From an uncultured Phascolarctobacterium sp. (GTDB taxonomy: Bacteria; Bacillota; Negativicutes; Acidaminococcales; Acidaminococcaceae), in assembly GCA_937901335.1 (NCBI GenBank), contig CALCHC010000033.1, positions 1-10,276 on the forward strand: 10,276 nucleotides of DNA. The letters are read 5' to 3'. A program made the translations under genes and the position numbers. Positions 4,862-10,276 of the stretch are shown here, piece by piece; positions within the stretch are counted from its first letter, which is position 1, and every line of letters starts with the position of its first letter. Below the pieces are notes generated by a model that saw nothing but the letters and a program-made list of their open reading frames with translations, was not told the origin of the DNA and did not search any database.

Positions 4862-5819
4862 ATTTTACCGCTTCAATAGCTTCAGCTTCTTTAATATGTT
4901 TTCTAATATCTTCGCAACAAATATGGAACTTAGCTTTTTCTTCAGCAGTTAACGGCAATTCAATAACTTCTTCAACACCGTTCTTGCCAATTACGCAAGG
5001 AACACCTGCGAAAACATTTTCTTCGCCGTATTCACCTTCAAGAAGCATGCTTGCAGGCATAATGCGTTTTTCATCGTGAAGTACTGCACGAATCATACGT
5101 GCCAAAGTGGAGCAAATACCGTATTCAGTGCATTGCTTGCCATGGTAGGTAACCCAACCTGCGTTAATAGCAATGCGTTGCAATTCGTCTTTATCGAAAG
5201 TAAAGCGTTCATCCTTACCTTCAAGAGCAGCAAGCGGTGCGCCACCAAAGCTTACACAAGACCAAGCTGCCATTTGAGAAGCACCGTGTTCGCCAATCAT
5301 ATAGGCACTAATTGCTTGATGGTCGTAGCCAGTTTGTTGTGCAAGTGCAGATACCAATCTGGAAGTATCAAGACCAGTACCGGTACCGAACACTCTTCCT
5401 TTAGGAAGACCACTTAATTTATAAACAAGGTCTGCAACAGTATCGCAAGGGTTTGTAATGGAAATGATAACACCGTTAAAACCACTTGCCATTACTTTAG
5501 GCATAGTTGCTTTAAGTTGAGCAACAGTGTAACGCATTTCGTGATTACGGTCGCCGGTAGCAACAAGGCTAATATCACCCAAAGAGTTTACCAATACATC
5601 GCAATCACCCAAGTCTGAATAAGTACCCACATTAACAGTAACATTGTGAGGCATATACATAACTGCATCACGTAAATCTTGGCACTCACTTTTAACTCTA
5701 TCTTCTCTCAAATCTACTAATACAAGCTCATCAACAATTCCTTGGATGGCAAGGCTGTAAGCACAGTGTGCACCCACGTGACCTACGCCTAAAATACCAA
5801 CTTTTCTAATTTTATGCAT
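4860..5819 (-). CDS. lactate/malate dehydrogenase family, L-2-hydroxyisocaproate dehydrogenase (HicDH) type
   Basis: A 319-residue NAD-dependent 2-hydroxyacid dehydrogenase. Motifs seen are the Rossmann GVGHVG (11-16), cofactor-selecting D36 (LVLVDLRED), ITNPCD (121-126), LDTSRL (150-155) with D151 and R154, and GEHGAS (176-181) with catalytic H178. The substrate loop is the informative part. In place of the NAGARQ-type loop of true lactate dehydrogenases there is SLGDISLVATGDRNHEMRY (79-97), resembling the STLGNI...PTGDR loop of lactobacillal L-HicDH, with R91 the likely active-site arginine. The enzyme therefore probably reduces pyruvate or a bulkier branched 2-keto acid to the L-hydroxy acid. 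Automatic annotation would probably say L-lactate dehydrogenase. The ATG has GAGG 7-8 nt upstream. The gene is 33 nt downstream of the second trkH with no terminator between, so it may be the last gene of the trk operon. Confidence 0.85.
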   Translation of the reverse strand: MHKIRKVGILGVGHVGAHCAYSLAIQGIVDELVLVDLREDRVKSECQDLRDAVMYMPHNVTVNVGTYSDLGDCDVLVNSLGDISLVATGDRNHEMRYTVAQLKATMPKVMASGFNGVIISITNPCDTVADLVYKLSGLPKGRVFGTGTGLDTSRLVSALAQQTGYDHQAISAYMIGEHGASQMAAWSCVSFGGAPLAALEGKDERFTFDKDELQRIAINAGWVTYHGKQCTEYGICSTLARMIRAVLHDEKRIMPASMLLEGEYGEENVFAGVPCVIGKNGVEEVIELPLTAEEKAKFHICCEDIRKHIKEAEAIEAVK

Positions 5820-5852
5820 ATTAAAACCTCATTTACGAAATTAATTATTACA

Positions 5853-7310
5853 TTACCATCTTTTAGATTTAGACCAGTACTCACTACGTAAAAGCGCAAG
5901 TACGGTGAAAAGCTCTAAGCGTCCTAAAAGCATAGCAATGCACAAAACTATTTTGCCCATCGGTGTAACTTCAGCGTAATTGCTAATTGCACCTAAAGTA
6001 CCGAAAGCAGGACCAACGCTACTAATACAGGAAGCAACACCAAAAAGAGAATCTTCCACGGAAAGTCCTGTAAAAGAAAGTGCAAAGGAAAGCACCACGA
6101 TTACGAGGATATACATAAAGAAGAAACGACTGATGTTAACAATAGTAGATACAGGCAAAATTCTATTATTATAATAAACGGTCAAAAGCATTTGCGGATG
6201 CAAAGCTCGACGCAGTTCAGCAAAAACAGTTTTCACAAGCACTACAAAACGGCAAATCTTAATACCGCCGGCAGTAGAGCCTGCACAGGCACCAGTAAAG
6301 TACATCAAAGCCAAAAGCAACTTGGAAAAAGCAGGCCATTCATCATAATTATACGATACAAAGCCTGTTGTAGAACCAAAGGATGCTACTTGAAAGAAAG
6401 CATAACGGAAGCCTTCAAATAAGCTATAACCATTAACATGCACAATGTTCCAAGTAATCATACCGGTTACGATAACCAGTAAGCCAAGATATGCCTTAAA
6501 CTCAATATCGTTAACAAGCGATTTAACCCCGGACTGCACCATATAATAATAGAGCGCAAAGTTACCGCCTGCCATAATCATAGCAAAACCAAGCACAAAC
6601 TCAATGGCAGCACTATCAAAATGAGCAACGCTATCGTTATAAGTAGAGAAACCACCTGTCGCAATCGCAGAACATGCATGGTTCACAGCATCAAACAGAT
6701 TCATACCTAAGCACATCAACGCAATGATAAGTACTACTGTCATTAATGTATAAATGCCAAACAGTGCTAATGCAGTAGTATGAATGCGAGGCAAAATTCT
6801 ATTGTTGGAGAAGCCGGAAACTTCCGCATTGAAAAGGTACACAGCACTACCTGCGATTTGGGGCAAGAGCGCTACGAAGAGCACGATGATACCAATGCCA
6901 CCTATCCAATGAGTTAAACTACGCCACAATAAAATAGAACTAGGCACAACCTCAAGATTAGCAATAACAGTAGAACCAGTAGTAGTCAAACCGGACATAC
7001 TTTCAAAAAAAGCACTAACAGGATCAAGGATGCCACAGAACACAAAGGGCATCGCAGCAATTACTGCAGCTAAAAGCCAGGCAAAAAATACAGTGCCTAT
7101 CCCCTCGCGAACAGAAATATCTTTTCTATCTGCATCCTTACCATAATGACCAAGAGCTAAATACAAAACTCCTGCAAACATAATGGCAAACAAAAAATCT
7201 ATGAAGCAATGCTCATTATTCAAAACAGCAACAGAAAAAGGAACAAGCAAAGCCAATCCCATACCAAGGCTCAATTTGCTTAGAAGATAAGAAATAATTT
7301 TAGTATACAT
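5853..7310 (-). CDS. trkH: Trk potassium uptake protein TrkH, second copy
   Basis: A 485-residue inner-membrane potassium-translocating subunit of the SKT (TrkH/KtrB) superfamily. The four pore-loop selectivity segments are present, each with its glycine: TTTG (109-112), ATGGF (217-221), STTGF (313-317) and SVGPAFG (431-437). The family segment SLTHWIGGIGIIVL (131-144) and the glycine-rich ACAGSTAGGIK (341-351), likely the intramembrane gate loop, are intact, so it looks functional. I chose the ATG at 7310, which has GGAGGA at good spacing. A longer frame from TTG at 7334 would overlap the upstream gene and has no fitting SD. The intergenic gap is then 17 nt. It follows a paralogue that is clearly related throughout but well diverged, so the duplication is not recent. 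Confidence 0.92.
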   Translation of the reverse strand: MYTKIISYLLSKLSLGMGLALLVPFSVAVLNNEHCFIDFLFAIMFAGVLYLALGHYGKDADRKDISVREGIGTVFFAWLLAAVIAAMPFVFCGILDPVSAFFESMSGLTTTGSTVIANLEVVPSSILLWRSLTHWIGGIGIIVLFVALLPQIAGSAVYLFNAEVSGFSNNRILPRIHTTALALFGIYTLMTVVLIIALMCLGMNLFDAVNHACSAIATGGFSTYNDSVAHFDSAAIEFVLGFAMIMAGGNFALYYYMVQSGVKSLVNDIEFKAYLGLLVIVTGMITWNIVHVNGYSLFEGFRYAFFQVASFGSTTGFVSYNYDEWPAFSKLLLALMYFTGACAGSTAGGIKICRFVVLVKTVFAELRRALHPQMLLTVYYNNRILPVSTIVNISRFFFMYILVIVVLSFALSFTGLSVEDSLFGVASCISSVGPAFGTLGAISNYAEVTPMGKIVLCIAMLLGRLELFTVLALLRSEYWSKSKRW

Positions 7311-7315
7311 AATTA

Positions 7316-7321
7316 TCCTCC
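7316..7321 (-). promoter_or_regulatory. ribosome binding site that sets the second trkH start
   Basis: GGAGGA (7321-7316) is 5 nt before the ATG at 7310. It lies inside the extended frame that begins with TTG at 7334, which supports the shorter product. Confidence 0.8.
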
Positions 7322-7327
7322 AAGCCC

Positions 7328-8782
7328 TTACCAATTTTGTTTATTACGCCAAAAATCAGGACGCATAATTACAAGCAAGGTAAAAATTTCCAAACGTCCC
7401 AAAAGCATAGCGCAAATGGTAATGATACGCCCAAAGGTAGAAATCTCACTGTAAGTAGAAGTAGGACCAACAATACCAAAAGCAGGCCCCGCACTACTCA
7501 AACAGGTTGCGATAATACCAATGGATTCCATAATGGAAATACCTGTCAAAGAAATAGCAATGGTCAAGACCATAAATACTATTATGTATAAGAAGAAGAA
7601 ACGGGTAATATTGCCAATAATGGCAGGATCAATTACCTGACTACCCATTTTTAATGAATAAACAATTCTGGGGTGCAAGGTACGCAAAAGTTCTGCCCAG
7701 CTTGCTTTCAAAAGAATTACTACACGGGAAACCTTCATACCGCCGGCAGTAGAACCACTGCAACCACCAATGAACATTAAAATCAACAATACATAACGGC
7801 TAAAGGAAGGCCAATTATTAAAGTCATCGGAAGCAAAGCCTGTGGTACTGCCAATGGAAATAGCTTGAAAGAAACCGTGACGCAAGCTGTCAGTAAAATT
7901 CATATAACCTGCATTATATAAATCAAAAGCGATGGCAGTTGCAGCCACAGCCAACATACCTAAATAGTAGCGATGTTCAGTATCGTTTTTAAATGCTTCC
8001 CAGTCACCACGGAAAATCTTATAGTACAAAGAAAAGTTCATACTAGCGATAAGCATAAAGGCGATACAAACAATCTCAATATAAATGGAATGGAAGCTAA
8101 TCAAACTATCATGATAAAAGGAGAAGCCACCGGTTGCCATAGTTGCCAGTGCTAAGTTAATAGCTTGATAAAAGCCTACCCCACCAAGCATCAGCAGGAT
8201 AATTTCAATCACAGTAAGACCGGTATAGATGCCTACGATTAAAGCTGCAGATTCTTTAATGCGAGGCAAAGTTCGTTCTGCCACAGCACCAGGAAGCTCT
8301 GCATTAAAGAGGTAGCCTGCACCACTGTTCATTTGGGGCATAATCACGATAAAGAGCATAATTACCCCTATGCCACCAAACCAGTGCGTAAGGCAACGCC
8401 AAGCCAGCAGACTGTTAGAAAACTCGCTAAAAGAACGAACAGTAGTAACACCTGTAGTCGTAAAGCCTGAAACGCTTTCAAAAACAGAATCTATCAAGCC
8501 CATACCATTAAATAGATATGGTAACGCTCCTAAAAAGCAAACAAGCATCCAGCCGCAACCAACAATAGCCATTGCTTCGCGAATGCGTAATCTATATGTA
8601 GTTTTTTTAGTTCCGTAATAAAGGAACAATCTGGAAACACCTACAGAAATAAGTAGAGTTTCCAGAAAAACAATAATATGCTCATGATCCACTGCTAAGG
8701 AAATAAGCAAAGGCACAAGGACAATCACTGAAAAAGCCTTAGTTAATAACCCTAACAGACGTAGCACCAGCTTATAATTCAT
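7328..8782 (-). CDS. trkH: Trk potassium uptake protein TrkH, first copy
   Basis: A 484-residue potassium-translocating membrane subunit, full family length. The four selectivity-filter loops are TTTG (108-111), ATGGF (216-220), STTGF (312-316) and SAGPAFG (430-436). LTHWFGGIGVIMLF (131-144) and GGCSGSTAGGMK (339-350) are also conserved, and the C-terminus MLLGRLEIFTLLVIMRPDFW matches its tandem neighbour. The ATG at 8782 follows the trkA stop by 11 nt, and its GAGG SD overlaps that stop, so trkA and trkH are closely coupled. Against the second copy it differs mostly in the outer helices and periplasmic loops, while the filter loops are nearly the same. Confidence 0.93.
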   Translation of the reverse strand: MNYKLVLRLLGLLTKAFSVIVLVPLLISLAVDHEHIIVFLETLLISVGVSRLFLYYGTKKTTYRLRIREAMAIVGCGWMLVCFLGALPYLFNGMGLIDSVFESVSGFTTTGVTTVRSFSEFSNSLLAWRCLTHWFGGIGVIMLFIVIMPQMNSGAGYLFNAELPGAVAERTLPRIKESAALIVGIYTGLTVIEIILLMLGGVGFYQAINLALATMATGGFSFYHDSLISFHSIYIEIVCIAFMLIASMNFSLYYKIFRGDWEAFKNDTEHRYYLGMLAVAATAIAFDLYNAGYMNFTDSLRHGFFQAISIGSTTGFASDDFNNWPSFSRYVLLILMFIGGCSGSTAGGMKVSRVVILLKASWAELLRTLHPRIVYSLKMGSQVIDPAIIGNITRFFFLYIIVFMVLTIAISLTGISIMESIGIIATCLSSAGPAFGIVGPTSTYSEISTFGRIITICAMLLGRLEIFTLLVIMRPDFWRNKQNW

Positions 8783-8793
8783 TAAATTCAGCC

Positions 8794-10131
8794 TCAGCTT
8801 TCAAACATGGGAACAGTACTCTTAACAAGTTCACTCTTCACGAAAAGAATGATACGGTCATCAGCGTGAAGTACAGTATCACCATTAGGAATAATAGCTT
8901 CATTATTATGTACGATGGCACAAATCAAGCATTCTTGCGGTAGTTTAATATTGCGCAACGCTTTGCCTTCAACTTCGCTACCAGCAGCAACAATGATTTC
9001 TAAAGCTTCTGCTTGTGCACCTTCTAACAAGGAAACAGAAACAATACCACCTTTGCGTACGAAACGTAATACTTCACCAGCACTGAGCAAACGAGAAGAA
9101 AGTACAACGTCAACGCCCACTTTTTCCATCAATTCAATATACTCATTGCGAGCAACACGAACAATGGTCTTCTTAGCACCCAAGTGTTTAGCCAAAAGCG
9201 CTAACAAAAGATTCAGTTTATCGTCTTCAGTAATGCATACTACAACGTCAGCTTCTGCTACGCCTTCTTCAGTTAAAAGGTCAATATCAGTACCATCACC
9301 GCACAACACTAAACCTTTTTCCAATTGAGCTGCCAACATTTGGCAACGCTCTTTATTTTTTTCAATAACCTTAACCATCAAGCCTTGTTTTTCCAACATA
9401 GGTGCAAGGAAGCGACCAGTACGACCGGCACCGATGATTAAAGCTTTTTCTAATTTTTCATAGGTATTAGTAAAGTTCTTTTCAAATTGTAAAATTGCTT
9501 CTTGTTTACCAACAAAATAAACGTTATCACCGGGCAACAGAATATCATTACCACGAGGAATAATCATTTTATGCTTTCTGAAAAGCATTGCAACCAAAAT
9601 ATCATTTGGTATTTTCAAATTTTTCAAAGGAATATTTGCATAAGGAGAATTTTCCTTAAGCTTTGCTTCAAACATACGTACCTTGCCTTCAGCAAAGTCA
9701 TCTACGTTCAAAGCAGAAGGAGTCATAAGAATATGGTCAATTTCAGCTGCAGTAATGCGTTCCGGATTTAAAATTAAATCAATCTTCATTTCGCTGTTAA
9801 GCATCTCGGGAGAGTTAATAGCATAATCCACATTACGGATACGAGCAACAGTATGTTTGATACCATTATTCTTTGCCATCATGCAAGTAATCATATTCAC
9901 TTCATCGCTGTCGGTACAAGCAATAAGTACGTCAGCATTGCGAATGTCAGGATCCCTAAACATAGTAGGACTGCAAGCATTACCTTCAATTACAAGTACG
10001 TCCAAGGAATTTTGGACAACGTCCTTGCGTTTAGGATCATCTTCTATAACAACGACATCAAATTCATCATCAGCTAAAAGTTCTGCAACACTATATCCAA
10101 GTTTACCGGCACCGGCTACTACAATTCTCAT
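8794..10131 (-). CDS. trkA: Trk system potassium uptake regulatory subunit TrkA
   Basis: A 445-residue cytoplasmic protein with the full duplicated RCK layout of TrkA: nucleotide-binding domain 1 with GAGKLG (7-12) and acidic E30, RCK_C domain 1 (about 148-217), nucleotide-binding domain 2 with GAGRTG (234-239) and E257, and RCK_C domain 2 (about 370-437). TrkA forms a ring under the TrkH dimer and gates it in response to NAD(H) and ATP/ADP in characterised systems. The ATG at 10131 has AAGGAG 8 nt upstream and its own promoter. It is the first gene of the trkA-trkH-trkH-dehydrogenase run, with one regulator for two pore subunits. Both GxGxxG motifs are intact, so both halves may bind nucleotide. 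Confidence 0.95.
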   Translation of the reverse strand: MRIVVAGAGKLGYSVAELLADDEFDVVVIEDDPKRKDVVQNSLDVLVIEGNACSPTMFRDPDIRNADVLIACTDSDEVNMITCMMAKNNGIKHTVARIRNVDYAINSPEMLNSEMKIDLILNPERITAAEIDHILMTPSALNVDDFAEGKVRMFEAKLKENSPYANIPLKNLKIPNDILVAMLFRKHKMIIPRGNDILLPGDNVYFVGKQEAILQFEKNFTNTYEKLEKALIIGAGRTGRFLAPMLEKQGLMVKVIEKNKERCQMLAAQLEKGLVLCGDGTDIDLLTEEGVAEADVVVCITEDDKLNLLLALLAKHLGAKKTIVRVARNEYIELMEKVGVDVVLSSRLLSAGEVLRFVRKGGIVSVSLLEGAQAEALEIIVAAGSEVEGKALRNIKLPQECLICAIVHNNEAIIPNGDTVLHADDRIILFVKSELVKSTVPMFES

Positions 10132-10157
10132 AATAAAAACTCCTTAAAGGATTTGAA

Positions 10158-10180
10158 TATAATAAATCAATGTTATTATA
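10158..10180. repeat. 8-bp inverted repeat overlapping the trkA -10
   Basis: TATAATAA (10158-10165) and TTATTATA (10173-10180) are exact reverse complements 7 nt apart. The right arm contains the trkA -10 box. It may be an operator covering the start region, but AT-only arms arise easily by chance in this AT-rich gap. Confidence 0.35.
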
Positions 10181-10203
10181 CCATATTACTAAACAAAAGA
10201 CAA
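10175..10203 (-). promoter_or_regulatory. promoter of the trk operon
   Basis: On the minus strand, TTGTCT (10203-10198), a 17-nt spacer and TATAAT (10180-10175) preceded by TGG, giving an extended -10. The expected start is near 10168, with a leader of about 37 nt. No long structured leader of the c-di-AMP riboswitch type is present. Confidence 0.75.
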
Positions 10204-10228
10204 AAATACCAAAATTCAAGTATAAAAA

Positions 10229-10264
10229 AGAAAAACAGCACTGCATTTGCAGTGCTGTTTTTCT
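10229..10264. terminator. bidirectional intrinsic terminator at the right edge
   Basis: AAAAACAGCACTGC (10231-10244), loop ATTT, GCAGTGCTGTTTTT (10249-10262), with two further pairs outside. In minus-strand RNA the stem ends in UUUUU, then C, then six U, so it most likely ends a minus-strand gene lying just past the right edge. It separates that gene from the trkA promoter. Confidence 0.9.
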
Positions 10265-10276
10265 AACCGGCAGCTA

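Noticed and set aside
5076..5417. 113-codon plus-strand frame inside the HicDH-type gene
   Set aside because: Shadow of a convincing minus-strand gene; composition is not protein-like and no start signals were seen.
7311..7334. Eight-codon N-terminal extension of the second TrkH from a TTG start
   Set aside because: It would overlap the upstream gene, has no suitably placed SD, and contains the strong GGAGGA that serves the ATG at 7310.
8915..9328. 137-codon plus-strand frame inside trkA
   Set aside because: Opposite-strand shadow of trkA with serine/threonine-rich low-complexity translation and no SD or promoter.
10263..10276. Possible 3' end of a minus-strand gene (TAG at 10265-10263) before the right-edge terminator
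   Set aside because: Only a few codons are in the window, so the frame cannot be supported.
1..10276. CRISPR arrays, tRNA or rRNA genes, insertion sequences, prophage or defence genes
   Set aside because: No spaced identical repeats, tRNA-like cloverleafs, transposase motifs or phage/defence domains were seen on either strand.

Overview
The window looks like chromosomal DNA of a member of the Negativicutes, the Firmicutes lineage that has an outer membrane. The main evidence is the gene cut by the left edge. It encodes a signal peptide, one S-layer homology (SLH) domain, a short coiled coil and the first strand of a probable beta-barrel, which is the layout of the OmpM-type porins of that class. 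The AT-rich base composition, strong SD sequences and Bacillota-type DUF896 and HicDH-like genes fit. A gut genus such as Phascolarctobacterium or a relative is possible, but that is a guess.

Layout. Positions 1-397 (minus) hold the 5' end of the SLH porin. Positions 398-1033 carry no protein gene but are dense with signals. They hold the porin promoter, whose -35/-10 spacer contains a run of 12 T, and a 9-bp inverted repeat in the porin leader. They also hold a bidirectional hairpin, a free-standing small RNA of about 130 nt on the plus strand with a near-perfect sigma-A promoter and its own terminator, the terminator of the iron-transport operon, and a 104-bp structured repeat-like element. 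Positions 1034-2841 (minus) encode a FecCD-type permease and its ATPase, joined by a TGATG overlap. A divergent promoter pair at about 2900-2968 also drives a plus-strand DUF896 (YnzC-like) gene overlapped by an RluA-family pseudouridine synthase gene. Next come class II fructose-bisphosphate aldolase (plus) and, convergent with it across a shared terminator, a minus-strand run read trkA - trkH - trkH - HicDH-type 2-hydroxyacid dehydrogenase (10131 down to 4860). The right edge holds the terminator of a gene lying outside the window.

How the genes work together. The permease and ATPase would import an iron-siderophore or cobalamin-like substrate across the inner membrane, with a binding protein encoded elsewhere. 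TrkA is the cytoplasmic regulatory ring of a Trk potassium uptake system, and two diverged tandem TrkH paralogues provide the pores. The aldolase is a central glycolysis/gluconeogenesis enzyme, and the HicDH-type enzyme probably regenerates NAD+ by reducing a 2-keto acid.

The protein genes are ordinary. The most interesting material is non-coding: (1) the small RNA at 711-842, built of two tandem 38-40-nt hairpin units plus a terminator, in which all three loops begin with UACCAA; (2) the T12 tract inside the porin promoter spacer, a candidate phase-variation switch; and (3) several palindromes placed on promoters (684-711, 3827-3844, 10158-10180) or a leader (437-460).
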